Part shown: positions 27,885-36,982 of the stretch, piece by piece
Layout of the letters: the number at the start of each line of letters is the position of its first letter
Position numbering within the stretch: the stretch's first letter is position 1
From: Streptomyces tuirus
Lineage (GTDB): Bacteria; Actinomycetota; Actinomycetes; Streptomycetales; Streptomycetaceae
DNA: 64,000 nucleotides
Direction of reading: 5' to 3'
Assembly (NCBI RefSeq): GCF_014701095.1
Contig: NZ_AP023439.1
Coordinates: 2,282,001 to 2,346,000 of the forward strand
Program-made: the position numbers and the translations under genes
Notes under the pieces: model-generated
Databases searched by the model: none
Told to the model about the DNA's origin: nothing
What the model saw: only the letters and a program-made list of their open reading frames with translations

Positions 27885-28331
27885 GTGTCCCCCCACACGA
27901 CATCCACTCCCCGGTTCCCGGACGCGGTGCGCCCGGACCGCACCGACTGGCTGGAGCTGCCCCCACAGCGGACCAGCGTCAGAGTCGCCCGCCATGCCAT
28001 GCGCGCCCGGCTGGCCGCTTGGCAGATGCCCGAGGAGGTGTGCGCGAACGCCGTGCTGCTCGTGTCCGAGCTGGTCACCAACGCCGTGCTGCACACGCTC
28101 AGCGAACGGATCCTGTGCGGCGTCCAGCTGATCACGGACGCGCGCTTCCGGCTGGAGGTCCACGACGGCGACCTCACGGGCCGCGGCATCCCCGACCGCT
28201 GCCCCGGCCCCGACGACGAGGGAGGCCGCGGCCTGCTGCTCGTCCGCGAGATCGCGGACAACTGGGGCATCACGCGCTCGGCCCTCACGGGCGGAAACGC
28301 GGTGTGGGCGAGCCTGGGGCGGGCTTTATAG
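27885..28331 (+). CDS. HATPase_c domain protein, anti-sigma-factor (RsbW-like) type
   Basis: This 148-residue single-domain GHKL ATPase has an N-box in NAVLLVSELVTNAVLHT. VHDGDLTGRG forms a degenerate G1 region, and GGRGLLLVREIADNWGI is the G2-type loop. Streptomyces encodes dozens of such small RsbW/SpoIIAB-like ATPases, many of unknown partner; some act as serine kinases on anti-sigma antagonists. No sigma factor or antagonist gene is adjacent. The GTG start has GGAAGG upstream and the gene is monocistronic. Confidence 0.85.
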   Translation: MSPHTTSTPRFPDAVRPDRTDWLELPPQRTSVRVARHAMRARLAAWQMPEEVCANAVLLVSELVTNAVLHTLSERILCGVQLITDARFRLEVHDGDLTGRGIPDRCPGPDDEGGRGLLLVREIADNWGITRSALTGGNAVWASLGRAL

Positions 28332-28382
28332 CGCGGCGAGGGGACTCGCGGAGGCCGAGGCCCGCACCACGGCCTCGCGGTA

Positions 28383-28528
28383 CCTCAGAACCCCAGCTTG
28401 CAGGTCCAGGCTGTATCGACATGCGGCTACCGCCGCGCGGCCGGCGCACCCAGCAACGCCGCCAACCACCAGAGAAACGCGAACCGACCAGCCACAAACC
28501 CCGACGACGCCTCAGAACCCCAGCTTGC
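28383..28528. repeat. Duplicated 3' end of era flanking 108 bp
   Basis: CCTCAGAACCCCAGCTTGC occurs at 28383-28401 and again at 28510-28528, where it contains the last codons and stop of era. In the upstream copy the next 9 nt (AGGTCCAGG) equal era positions 28576-28584. The copy therefore looks like a second era 3' end with a 47-bp internal deletion. The intervening 28402-28509 holds no gene and is unusually G-poor on this strand from about 28465. Confidence 0.85.
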
Positions 28529-29465
28529 GCAACTGCCTCGGATCCCGCTGCCAGTCCTTCGCGACCTTCACATGCAGGTCCAGGAAGACCGGGGTGCCCA
28601 GCAGCGCCTCGATCTGCTTGCGGGACTTGATGCCGACCTCCTTCAGGCGCTTGCCCTTGGGGCCGATGATGATGCCCTTCTGGCTGGGGCGCTCGATGTA
28701 GACGAAGGCGTGGATGTCGAGGAGGGGCTTGTCGGCGGGGCGGTCCTCGCGGGGGAGCATCTCCTCGACGACGACGGCGATGGAGTGCGGCAGCTCGTCG
28801 CGCACGCCCTCCAGCGCGGCCTCACGGATCAGCTCCGCGATCATGACCTGCTCGGGCTCGTCGGTCAGGTCGCCCTCGGGGTAGAGCGCCGGGCCCTCGG
28901 GCAGCAGCGGCACGATCAGGTCGGCCAGCAGGCCCACCTGCTGGTCGCCGACCGCCGACACCGGCACGATCTCGGCCCACTCGAAGCCCAGCTCCTTGCC
29001 GAGCTGGTCGATGGCGATCAGCTGCTCGGCGAGCGTCTTGCTGTCCACGAGGTCGGTCTTGGTGACGATCGCGATCTTCGGCGTCTTCTTGATGGACGCC
29101 AGTTCCTTCGCGATGAAACGGTCGCCGGGGCCGAGCTTCTCGTTCGCCGGCAGACAGAAGCCGATCACGTCGACCTCGGCCCACGTCGTGCGCACGACGT
29201 CGTTGAGCCGCTCGCCCAGCAGCGTGCGCGGCTTGTGCAGCCCCGGGGTGTCGACCAGGATCAGCTGGGCGTCCGGGCGGTGCACGATGCCCCGCACGGT
29301 GTGCCGCGTCGTCTGCGGCTGATTCGCCGTGATCGCCACCTTCTGGCCGACCAGAGCATTCGTGAGGGTGGACTTGCCCGCGTTGGGACGGCCCACGAAG
29401 CAGGCGAAACCGGCCCTGTGGACAGCTCCGGCCGGCTCTTCGGATGACTGGGTACGAACGCTCAT
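28512..29465 (-). CDS. era: GTPase Era
   Basis: This 317-residue essential GTPase binds 16S rRNA during 30S assembly. GFACFVGRPNAGKSTLTNALVGQ is the P-loop (G1). The following switch region has TTRHTVRGI, G3 is DTPGL, and G4 is TKTD, a small variation of NKxD. The C-terminal KH RNA-binding domain includes IIIGPKGKRLKEVGIKSRKQIEALLG and ends with LRKLGF. The ATG at 29463-29465 (MSVRTQ) is preferred; an in-frame ATG 9 nt upstream is possible. Its final codons are duplicated 127 bp downstream. Confidence 0.96.
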   Translation of the reverse strand: MSVRTQSSEEPAGAVHRAGFACFVGRPNAGKSTLTNALVGQKVAITANQPQTTRHTVRGIVHRPDAQLILVDTPGLHKPRTLLGERLNDVVRTTWAEVDVIGFCLPANEKLGPGDRFIAKELASIKKTPKIAIVTKTDLVDSKTLAEQLIAIDQLGKELGFEWAEIVPVSAVGDQQVGLLADLIVPLLPEGPALYPEGDLTDEPEQVMIAELIREAALEGVRDELPHSIAVVVEEMLPREDRPADKPLLDIHAFVYIERPSQKGIIIGPKGKRLKEVGIKSRKQIEALLGTPVFLDLHVKVAKDWQRDPRQLRKLGF

Positions 29466-29583
29466 GCCGCCCATTCTCCCTGATCCCCGGAGCCGCCCCG
29501 TACCCGATGCGCCCGGTGAGCTTCCCGAAACCGTTCCTGGAGGCTGAGCGGGGGTGGGCCCTGCCGCCAGAGCACGGCCTGAC

Positions 29584-29617
29584 CGCGGCCCCGACGCCCT
29601 CTGGCGCCGGGGCCGCG
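29584..29617 (-). terminator. Strong hairpin downstream of secreted-protein gene
   Basis: A 10-bp GC stem (CGCGGCCCCG, 29584-29593, with 29608-29617) continues inward as CGCC-CTCT-GGCG after one mismatch. It lies 12 nt past the stop of the minus-strand gene at 29629 and before era. Confidence 0.75.
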
Positions 29618-29628
29618 TCGCCGCTGTC

Positions 29629-30105
29629 TCAGTCGAACACGAACGGGCCCGGCGACTGCGGCCCGGTCGCCGTGCAGGTGATGGTGATGCCGAAGACGGT
29701 CATCCTCAGCGAGCCGCCGAAGGCCTCCAGGCTGTCGCCGGAGGCCACGGTGCCGCTGAGCGGGCCGACCTCGACGGGGGCGCCGGCGGCCATCGCCGGG
29801 TTCTCCGTGCCGGCGAAGTCGACGGTGCCGCCGTCGGCCTTCACCAGGGTGAGGGTGGACGAGATCGAGTCCTCTCCCAGCGCGATGGGCGCCGTGATCC
29901 CGGAGGACTTGACGGTGAGTGTGGCGGCGGTGCCGTCCTGCGTGGCCGTGAGGGTGGCCTCGCCACTGCCGAAACTGCCGCAGTCCCCGCCGATCGTCGC
30001 CGTCTGGGGGGTGACGGCCAGGGCCGCGGGGGCGAAGGCGAGCGCGGTGACCGCGAGGGCCCCGGCCGCCAGTGCCGCACCTGCTCCGATTCTCTTGCGT
30101 CTCAT
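29629..30105 (-). CDS. Small secreted protein of unknown function
   Basis: This 158-residue protein has a Sec signal peptide, MRRKRIGAGAALAAGALAVTALAFAPAALA, with probable cleavage after ALA. The mature part is beta-rich, low in charge, and contains two cysteines (GGDCGSF and TITCTA) that may form a disulphide across the domain. No catalytic motif is visible. The start at ATG 30103-30105 is chosen because the signal peptide begins there. It stands alone between era and the degenerate cytidine deaminase gene, interrupting the usual close spacing of that conserved cluster. Confidence 0.8.
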   Translation of the reverse strand: MRRKRIGAGAALAAGALAVTALAFAPAALAVTPQTATIGGDCGSFGSGEATLTATQDGTAATLTVKSSGITAPIALGEDSISSTLTLVKADGGTVDFAGTENPAMAAGAPVEVGPLSGTVASGDSLEAFGGSLRMTVFGITITCTATGPQSPGPFVFD

Positions 30106-30276
30106 GGGATTCCGGCTCCGTTTCCGTGGGGGGCGGACCGCTCGGCGCATGGATGCGGGCACACCGCCGAGAGTCGAACCTGACGGTCCGTCGGAATGGA
30201 CGGTTCCATTGATGCGTGCGGGGCAGATGGCGGCAAGGTGGGAAACTGGCCTAATTACCGCCGGTTACAGTGAAGG

Positions 30277-30630
30277 TCAGCCGGCGGTGACGGTGGTCCG
30301 GACCGTTCCGTCGGGCCCCGCCACCAGCACCGGCGTCCCCGCACCACCGAGGTCCCGTACGGCGGCCCGGTCCGCGTCGGACGCGCTCTCCGCCTCCGTC
30401 ACGACCGCCGCCGCCTCCAGAGACGTCGCGCCCGAGGCCACCGCCATCGCCACCGCCGTCCGCAGGGCACTGAGCTTCAGGGAGTCGAGGGCCACGGTGC
30501 CCGCGACATAGGTGCGTCCGGTCTCGTCCCGTACGGCCGCGCCCTCGGGCACACCGTTGCGGGCCCGCGCGGAGCGGGCCAGGGTGACGATCTTGCGGTC
30601 CTCGGGGTCGAGCGCGCTGCTGTCGGTCAT
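30277..30630 (-). CDS. Cytidine-deaminase-like protein lacking catalytic residues
   Basis: This 117-residue protein aligns by eye with the cytidine deaminase fold: DRKIVTLARSARARNGVPEGAAVRDETGRTYVAG resembles the CDA N-terminus, and SLKLSALRTAVAMAVASGA the active-site helix. In active enzymes that helix starts with C/H-A-E; here it reads SAL, and the later PCxxC zinc motif is absent. It is therefore unlikely to bind zinc or deaminate. A similar gene sits between era and the corC-like gene in other actinobacteria, so a conserved non-catalytic role is possible. It starts at ATG, 36 nt after mmcQ. Confidence 0.8.
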   Translation of the reverse strand: MTDSSALDPEDRKIVTLARSARARNGVPEGAAVRDETGRTYVAGTVALDSLKLSALRTAVAMAVASGATSLEAAAVVTEAESASDADRAAVRDLGGAGTPVLVAGPDGTVRTTVTAG

Positions 30631-30666
30631 GATCCGAGCATACGTAGCGACCGCCCCGGCCCCGTC

Positions 30667-31026
30667 TCAGGGCCGGTCGAGACGGAGGCGGTCCGCCCGG
30701 GGCAGGCCGGCGACGACCAGGTCGTACGAGTCCTCGATGAGCTCGCGGACCAGCTGGTCCGGGAGCCCGCCGTCGACCGTGACGGTGTTCCAGTGGCGCT
30801 TGTTCATGTGCCAGCCGGGGACGATGAGGCCCTCGTACTCACCGCGGAGGCGGACCGCCTCGTCCGGGTCGCACTTGAGGTTGGCCTTGAGCGGGCGCGC
30901 GTCGAGGTGGGACAGGGCGAACAGCTTGCCCTGCACCTTGAAGACGGAGATCTCCGGACTGAACGGGAAGTCCTCGGCCGCCGCGTTGAAGGACAGGCAG
31001 AACGCGCGCAGCTCCTGCGGTGTCAC
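30667..31026 (-). CDS. MmcQ/YjbR family protein
   Basis: This 119-residue protein of the MmcQ/YjbR (CyaY-like fold) family contains FPFSPEISVFKVQGKLFAL, PLKANLKCDPDEAVRLRGEYEGLIVPGWHMNKRHWNTV and a C-terminal helix with LIEDSYDLVVAGL. Members are described as DNA-binding-like, but the function is not established. The GTG start overlaps the stop of the upstream corC-like gene by four bases (GTGA), so the two are coupled. Confidence 0.88.
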   Translation of the reverse strand: MTPQELRAFCLSFNAAAEDFPFSPEISVFKVQGKLFALSHLDARPLKANLKCDPDEAVRLRGEYEGLIVPGWHMNKRHWNTVTVDGGLPDQLVRELIEDSYDLVVAGLPRADRLRLDRP

Positions 31027-32330
31027 TCCGCCTTCTCCTCCTCGGAAAGCGGGTCGGCCGGAGCCACCGGCTCCGCCAGCACCGTCACGATCTTGTTCCG
31101 GCGGCCGGCCGCGGCCTCCGCGGTCAGCCGCAGTTCCCGGCCGTCGGGGAGGTCCACGACGGCCGAGGCTCCCGCGATGGGGACGCGCCCCAGCGCCTTG
31201 GCCAGCAGACCGCCGACCGTCTCGACGTCCTCGTCGTCGAACTCCTCCAGGCCGTACAGCTCGCCCAGGTCACCGATGTCCAGGCGGGCCGTGACGCGGA
31301 AGCGGTCGTCGCCGAGCTCCTGGACCGGCGGCAGTTCGCGGTCGTACTCGTCGGTGATCTCGCCGACGATCTCCTCGAGGATGTCCTCGATCGTGACGAT
31401 GCCGGCGGTGCCGCCGTACTCGTCGATGACGACGGCGACGTGGTTGCGTTCCTTCTGCATCTCGCGCAGCAGGTCGCCGGCGTTCTTGGTGTCGGGGACG
31501 AAGAACGCCGGGCGCATGGCCGTGGACACCTGCTCGGACTCGGCGTCGCGGCTGATGTGCGTCTTGCGGACCAGGTCCTTCAGATACACGATGCCGACGA
31601 TGTCGTCCTCGCTCTCCCCGGTCACCGGGATGCGCGAGAAGCCGGAGCGCAGGGCGAGGGTGAGGGCCTGGCGGATGGTCTTGAAGCGCTCGATGACCAC
31701 CAGGTCCGTGCGCGGGACCATGACCTCGCGGACGAGGGTGTCGCCCAGTTCGAAGACGGAGTGCACCATGCGGCGCTCCTCGTCCTCGATGAGGGACTCC
31801 TTCTCGGCGAGGTCGACCAGGGCGCGCAGCTCCGCCTCGGAGGCGAAGGGGCCGCGGCGGAAGCCCTTGCCGGGGGTGAGCGCGTTGCCGATGAGGATCA
31901 GCAGCGACGGGATCGGGCCCATGATCCGGGCCAGCGGCACCAGGACGTACGCGGAGAGCGTCGCCGTGTTCAGCGGGTGCTGGCGGCCGATGGTGCGCGG
32001 GGAGACCCCGACGGCGACGTACGACACGAGGACCATGACCGCGATGGCGACCAGCAGGGCCTCGGTGGTGCCGTCGAACTCCTGCAGGCAGCCGTAGGTG
32101 ATCAGCGCGGCGGCGGCCATCTCGCAGGCGACGCGGACCAGCAGCGCCACGTTGAGGTAGCGGGTCGGGTCGGCGGCGACCTGGGAGAGCTTGGCGCTGC
32201 CGCGGCGGCCGGAGCGGACGGCTTCCTCGGCGCGGAAGCTGGAGACACGGGCGAGGCCCGCCTCCGCGCAGGCGGCGAGCCAGGCCACGACGACCAGGGC
32301 GATGGCGCCCAGGGCGAGTTGCGGACTCAT
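31023..32330 (-). CDS. CorC/HlyC-type CNNM membrane protein with CBS pair
   Basis: This 435-residue protein has an N-terminal DUF21/CNNM membrane domain (about three helices, ACAEAGLARVSSFRAEEAV and YVLVPLARIMGPIPSLL). It then has two CBS domains (VREVMVPRTDLVVIERFKT, DIVGIVYLKDLV, HVAVVIDEYGGTAGIVTIEDILEEIVGEITDEYD) and a C-terminal CorC_HlyC domain (FRVTARLDIGDLGELYG). Homologues take part in Mg2+ or Co2+ transport; the old name hemolysin is not supported. The ATG at 32328-32330 lies 8 nt after ybeY, with no clear SD, so translation is probably coupled. Confidence 0.9.
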   Translation of the reverse strand: MSPQLALGAIALVVVAWLAACAEAGLARVSSFRAEEAVRSGRRGSAKLSQVAADPTRYLNVALLVRVACEMAAAALITYGCLQEFDGTTEALLVAIAVMVLVSYVAVGVSPRTIGRQHPLNTATLSAYVLVPLARIMGPIPSLLILIGNALTPGKGFRRGPFASEAELRALVDLAEKESLIEDEERRMVHSVFELGDTLVREVMVPRTDLVVIERFKTIRQALTLALRSGFSRIPVTGESEDDIVGIVYLKDLVRKTHISRDAESEQVSTAMRPAFFVPDTKNAGDLLREMQKERNHVAVVIDEYGGTAGIVTIEDILEEIVGEITDEYDRELPPVQELGDDRFRVTARLDIGDLGELYGLEEFDDEDVETVGGLLAKALGRVPIAGASAVVDLPDGRELRLTAEAAAGRRNKIVTVLAEPVAPADPLSEEEKAE

Positions 32331-32338
32331 CGGCGGCG

Positions 32339-32836
32339 TTACGAGACCGTCGGCGCCGGGGACGGGCCGGTCAGGCCCCGCTCCGCGCGCCAGCCGTCCA
32401 CGATGGCCGCCTGGAGGCCGAACATCTCGGCCTTCTCGTCCGGCTCCTCGTGGTCGTAGCCGAGCAGGTGCAGCACCCCGTGGACGGTGAGCAGTTGGAG
32501 CTCCTCGTCCATGGAGTGCTGCGTCTCCGCGTCCTTGCCCTGCTTCTCGGCGACCTCGGGGCAGAGCACGATGTCGCCGAGCAGGCCCTGCGGCGGCTCG
32601 TCGTCGTCCTTGGAGGGCGGGCGCAGCTCGTCCATCGGGAAGGACATGACATCCGTCGGACCGGGGAGGTCCATCCACTGGATGTGGAGCTGCTCCATGG
32701 CGTCGGCGTCCACGACGATCACCGAGAGCTCGGAGAGCGGGTGGATGCGCATCCGCGCGAGCGCGTAGCGGGCGATGTCGAGGATCGCCTGCTCGTCGAC
32801 CTCGGTGCCGGACTCGTTGTTGACGTCGATCGACAT
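32339..32836 (-). CDS. ybeY: Endoribonuclease YbeY
   Basis: This 165-residue metal-dependent single-strand RNase takes part in 16S rRNA 3' maturation and ribosome quality control. The zinc motif [11 protein letters not shown] (residues about 119-129) matches H-x3-H-x5-[15 protein letters not shown] and [10 protein letters not shown] are the other family blocks. The acidic insertion [10 protein letters not shown] is longer than in E. coli. The gene lies 14 nt downstream of phoH and 8 nt before the corC-like gene, the usual order of this conserved operon. Confidence 0.95.
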   Translation of the reverse strand: MSIDVNNESGTEVDEQAILDIARYALARMRIHPLSELSVIVVDADAMEQLHIQWMDLPGPTDVMSFPMDELRPPSKDDDEPPQGLLGDIVLCPEVAEKQGKDAETQHSMDEELQLLTVHGVLHLLGYDHEEPDEKAEMFGLQAAIVDGWRAERGLTGPSPAPTVS

Positions 32837-32850
32837 GGTGCTGTGTGTGT

Positions 32851-33918
<1,068 letters not shown>

Positions 33919-34030
33919 GGGCCGGCGCTTAAGGCCTGCGGTTCCTCCTCGTCACGGCCGCGCAGCTGAGGGCGGCCTCGCGATTCCCAGGGTACGACGG
34001 GGGAGTGACAACGCCGTAGGGGTTTTGGGG

Positions 34031-34046
34031 CCGGGTTGCCACCCGG
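34031..34046 (-). terminator. Short hairpin after the PfkB-family kinase gene
   Basis: CCGGGT-TGCC-ACCCGG is a perfect 6-bp stem with a 4-nt loop, 6 nt beyond the kinase stop codon. It also lies in the upstream region of phoH. Confidence 0.5.
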
Positions 34047-34051
34047 GCGCC

Positions 34052-35188
34052 TCATGCCGAGCGCCTGAAGCCGATCGTCGGCACGGCCCTGCGCAGCGGC
34101 CAGGGCCTGACCAGTTCCTCCGACACCAGTTCCGCGAGGAACCCGTATCTCTCCAGCGCCACCGGCGACTGCCCCTCGACCGACTGGACCCTGCGCCACC
34201 ACGCCGCGATCTCCGACCAGCCCGGCGCCGACAGCGATCCGCCGAACTCCTGCACCGACAGCGCCGCGGTGAGCCCGGCGAAGGCCAGCCGGTCCGCGAG
34301 CGGCCAGTCCGCCAGCGTCCCGGCGACGAACCCGGCGACGAACACGTCACCCGCCCCGGTCGGATCGAGCGCCTCGACCGCGATGGCCGGCACCTCGGCC
34401 GTCTCCCCCGTGCGCCGGTCCACCGCGTAGGCCCCGTCCGCGCCGAGGGTGACCACCGCGAGCGGTACGTACTCGGTCAGGGCGTGCGCGGCGGCCCGGG
34501 GGCAGTCCGTGCCCGTGTACCGCATCGCCTCCTGCGCGTTGGGCAGGAACGCCTCGCAGTGCCGCAGATCGGGCAGCCCCGCCAGGTCCCACGCCCCGGT
34601 GTCGTCCCAGCCGACGTCGCCGAACACCCGGGTGCCGTCGCTCGCGGCCTGGGCGATCCAGGGCGCGCTCACGCCGGGGGCGAGGGAGGCGACGGCGGCA
34701 CGCGCGCGTGGGGGGCAGGCGGGCGCGGGCTCCTCGGGGGGCGGCTCGTGGCCGTGCGAGACCATGGTGCGTTCGCCCTCGTAGGCCATGGAGACGGTCA
34801 CCGGGGAGTGCCAGCCGGGCACCGTGCGCGACGGGGAGAGGTCGATGCCCTCGCCGTGCTCCAGGGCGTCCCAGCAGTAGTCGCCGTAGTGGTCGTCGCC
34901 GAAGGCGGCCGCGAGGGACGTGCGCAGACCGAGGCGGGCGAGGGCGGTGGCCATGTTGGCGACGCCGCCGGGGCTCGACCCCATGCCGCGCGCCCAGGAC
35001 TCCGTCCCGCGCACCGGGGCGGAGTCGAGCCCGGTGAAGATGATGTCCAGGAAGACGGTGCCGGTGAGGTAGACGTCCCAGGGCGGGTCGTCCGGTGTGC
35101 GCAGCGGGGCGAGGGGATCGACCTGGCTCTGGCGGTGCGATCCCGTTCCGGCCGGGCCTTTCCCGGCCGGGGCGGTGGACGCGGTCAC
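34052..35188 (-). CDS. PfkB-family carbohydrate kinase
   Basis: This 378-residue ribokinase-fold kinase begins with WDVYLTGTVFLDIIFTGLD and has GSSPGGVANMATALARLGLRTSLAAAFGDDHYG, the PfkB signature 1 region. DPTGAGDVFVAGFVAG is signature 2, with the catalytic Asp in GAGD. The first ~35 residues form a polar extension. The GTG start at 35186-35188 has GGGAG 8 nt upstream. Known substrates of the family include ribose, fructose, 2-keto-3-deoxygluconate and nucleosides. The neighbouring glucarate dehydratase makes a sugar-acid substrate conceivable, but they are separated by a terminator. Confidence 0.88.
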   Translation of the reverse strand: MTASTAPAGKGPAGTGSHRQSQVDPLAPLRTPDDPPWDVYLTGTVFLDIIFTGLDSAPVRGTESWARGMGSSPGGVANMATALARLGLRTSLAAAFGDDHYGDYCWDALEHGEGIDLSPSRTVPGWHSPVTVSMAYEGERTMVSHGHEPPPEEPAPACPPRARAAVASLAPGVSAPWIAQAASDGTRVFGDVGWDDTGAWDLAGLPDLRHCEAFLPNAQEAMRYTGTDCPRAAAHALTEYVPLAVVTLGADGAYAVDRRTGETAEVPAIAVEALDPTGAGDVFVAGFVAGTLADWPLADRLAFAGLTAALSVQEFGGSLSAPGWSEIAAWWRRVQSVEGQSPVALERYGFLAELVSEELVRPWPLRRAVPTIGFRRSA

Positions 35189-35203
35189 TGTGCGCTCCCT
35201 GAC

Positions 35204-35232
35204 GTGGTGCGGATCAGGCCAGTCTGCACCAC
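35204..35232 (-). promoter_or_regulatory. Inverted repeat upstream of kinase gene
   Basis: GTGGTGC (35204-35210) and GCACCAC (35226-35232) form a perfect 7-bp inverted repeat with a 15-nt spacer, 16-44 nt upstream of the kinase GTG. It could be an operator or a leader hairpin; the sequence cannot decide. Confidence 0.35.
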
Positions 35233-35283
35233 ACCACCGACAACGTGACGCCGATCACGCCGGACCCACCCGTCCCGTCAGCT

Positions 35284-35302
35284 CGCGCCGGGCCCCGGCG
35301 CG
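35284..35302 (-). terminator. Hairpin downstream of glucarate dehydratase gene
   Basis: CGCGCCGG-GCC-CCGGCGCG, a perfect 8-bp stem with a 3-nt loop, lies 26 nt past the dehydratase stop codon and separates it from the kinase gene. Confidence 0.75.
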
Positions 35303-35327
35303 CCCCCTGCCCCGGCTTCGGCGGGCC

Positions 35328-36617
35328 TCACCAGCGGGGCATCGCGGGCGTGACCCACTGCGGGTCGGCGATCCGCATCGCGGCCGCGTCGTCACGGTCG
35401 CGCAGGGCGCCGTCGTCGTCCAGCCACCGCCGGTGCAGTACGGCCAGGCGCTCGCGGTCGAGTTCCACGCCGAGGCCGGGCGCGTCGGACACGGCGACCT
35501 TGCCGCCCTCGAAGGTGAGCCGCTCGGTGAGGACGTCCTCGGACTGCCAGGGGTAGTGGGAGTCGCAGGCGTGGTGGAGGCCCGGGACGGTGGCGGCCAC
35601 ATGGGTCATCGCGGCGAGCGAGATGCCGAGGTGGGTGTTGGAGTGCATCGACACGCCGACGCCGAAGGTGCGGCAGACGGCGGCGAGCTGCTGGGTGTTG
35701 CGCAGTCCGCCCCAGTAGTGATGGTCGGCGAGCACCACGTGGACGGCGCCCCGGGTGAAGGCCTCCTGGATCTCGGCGAACGTCGTCACGCACATGTTGG
35801 TGGCGAGCGGCACCCCGGTGCGCTCGGCGACCTCGGCCATGGCGGGCGTGCCGAGCGCCGGGTCCTCCAGGTACTCCAGGACCTCGCCGAGCTCCTGGGC
35901 CACCTTCACCGACGTCTCCACCGACCAGGCGCCGTTGGGGTCCAGGCGCAGCGGGTGTCCCGGGAACGCCTCGGCCAGGGCCTTGATCGCCGCGATCTCC
36001 TCGTCGGGCGGGAAGACGCCGCCCTTGAGCTTGAAGGAGGTGAAGCCGTACCGCTCCGTGAAGCGGCGGGCCTGCTCCACGACTCCCGCCGGGTCGACGG
36101 CAGCGCCCCAGTCGTCCTTCTCGGCGGGTACGCCCTGGGGGTGGCCGGCCCACTTGTAGAACAGGTAGGCGCTGTATGCGACGGCGTCGCGCACCTTGCC
36201 GCCGAGCAGCGCGTGCACGGGCAGTCCGAGCGCCTTGCCGAGGGCGTCCAGGCAGGCGACCTCGAAGCCGGAGAGGACGGACAGCCGCAGCTTGTCGGCG
36301 GTCCGGACACCGCGCAGCCCGCCGACGTCCACGGCGTTGTCGACGCGGGAGGCGTCCACCGCGACCCGGTCAGCGACCGTGAACAGGCCGTTCAGGTCGC
36401 TGACCTGGCGTCCCTTCAGCCGCTCGGCGAAGGGCCGGGCCAGCTCCAGGTACGTGGTGTCTCCGTAGGTCTCCCCCACGCCGGTGATCCCGTCGGCGGT
36501 GACGACCTCGACGATCAGCCGGGGCGTGTACGGCTGGTGGACGCCCTGGGTGTTCAGCAGCGGCGGGTCCGCGACCAGGATCGGCGTGAGCGTCACGTCG
36601 GTGACGGTGAGGTTCAC
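35328..36617 (-). CDS. gudD: Glucarate dehydratase-like enolase superfamily enzyme
   Basis: This 429-residue enzyme dehydrates D-glucarate (and possibly idarate) to 5-keto-4-deoxyglucarate. The capping domain opens with VTLTPILVADPPLLNTQGVHQPYTPRLIVEV. The barrel shows GFTSFKLKGG (KxK base), RLDPNGAWS and YLEDPAL (metal ligands Asp and Glu), and LATNMCVTTFAEI (Asn of the third metal position). HSNTHLGISLAAMTHVAA contains the His-Asp-type base of the GlucD subgroup. The GTG start at 36615-36617 is chosen because the upstream frame has no SD. Palindromes lie just upstream, next to a broken IclR-type gene. Confidence 0.9.
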   Translation of the reverse strand: MNLTVTDVTLTPILVADPPLLNTQGVHQPYTPRLIVEVVTADGITGVGETYGDTTYLELARPFAERLKGRQVSDLNGLFTVADRVAVDASRVDNAVDVGGLRGVRTADKLRLSVLSGFEVACLDALGKALGLPVHALLGGKVRDAVAYSAYLFYKWAGHPQGVPAEKDDWGAAVDPAGVVEQARRFTERYGFTSFKLKGGVFPPDEEIAAIKALAEAFPGHPLRLDPNGAWSVETSVKVAQELGEVLEYLEDPALGTPAMAEVAERTGVPLATNMCVTTFAEIQEAFTRGAVHVVLADHHYWGGLRNTQQLAAVCRTFGVGVSMHSNTHLGISLAAMTHVAATVPGLHHACDSHYPWQSEDVLTERLTFEGGKVAVSDAPGLGVELDRERLAVLHRRWLDDDGALRDRDDAAAMRIADPQWVTPAMPRW

Positions 36618-36655
36618 AGGGTTGCTCCCACGAGGTCGAGTCCGGCGGTGGCATC

Positions 36656-36681
36656 TCCATATGTAGACATCATCCATGGAT
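36656..36681 (-). promoter_or_regulatory. Adjacent palindromes upstream of gudD
   Basis: Two perfect palindromic elements touch each other: ATGT-AG-ACAT (36661-36670) and ATCCATGGAT (36672-36681). A TCCAT/ATGGA pair (36656-36660, 36676-36680) encloses the first. They lie 40-65 nt before the gudD start, where an IclR-family regulator would be expected to bind. Confidence 0.45.
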
Positions 36682-36698
36682 GAGATTGAGGGCTGACT

Positions 36699-36982
36699 AT
36701 GCGAACGTCAACCACGAGGCGGGAATCCCTGCCGGCCGACCTCGCGAAGACCCGCTCGCGCGGCTGGTCCGTGGACCGCGAGGAGGGCGTGACCGGCATC
36801 GTCGGCTTCGCGGGTTCGCGCTGCGCTACGACAGTCCGGCGCTGGACGCGATCAGCTGCTCGGTGCCCGTCGCCCGGCTCACGCCCGCGCGCGAGGAGCG
36901 GATCGTCGCGGTGATGCGGGAGATCCGGATCAAGGCCGAGGCGACCGTCCCGGCGGGGTCCGGATCGGTGCACTGGCGCTAG
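36699..36982 (+). pseudogene. Remnant of IclR-family regulator (C-terminal part, frameshifted)
   Basis: One frame reads ...RESLPADLAKTRSRGWSVDREEGVTGIVGFA and then loses similarity. Another frame continues ALRYDSPALDAISCSVPVARLTPAREERIVAVMREI to the stop at 36982. Joined, they give the C-terminal effector domain of IclR regulators (RGW(A/S)(V/L)DxEE..G......A.SxSxPxxRLT). The break lies around 36805-36820. No helix-turn-helix part exists upstream, since gudD begins 80 nt away. The former regulator of gudD is therefore probably dead or has decayed after transfer of its role. Confidence 0.75.

Noticed and set aside
30200..30280. AT-rich stretch with CTAATTACCGCCGGTTACAGTG considered as an operator
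   Set aside because: Half-sites are too imperfect. It is more simply the promoter region of the secreted-protein gene.
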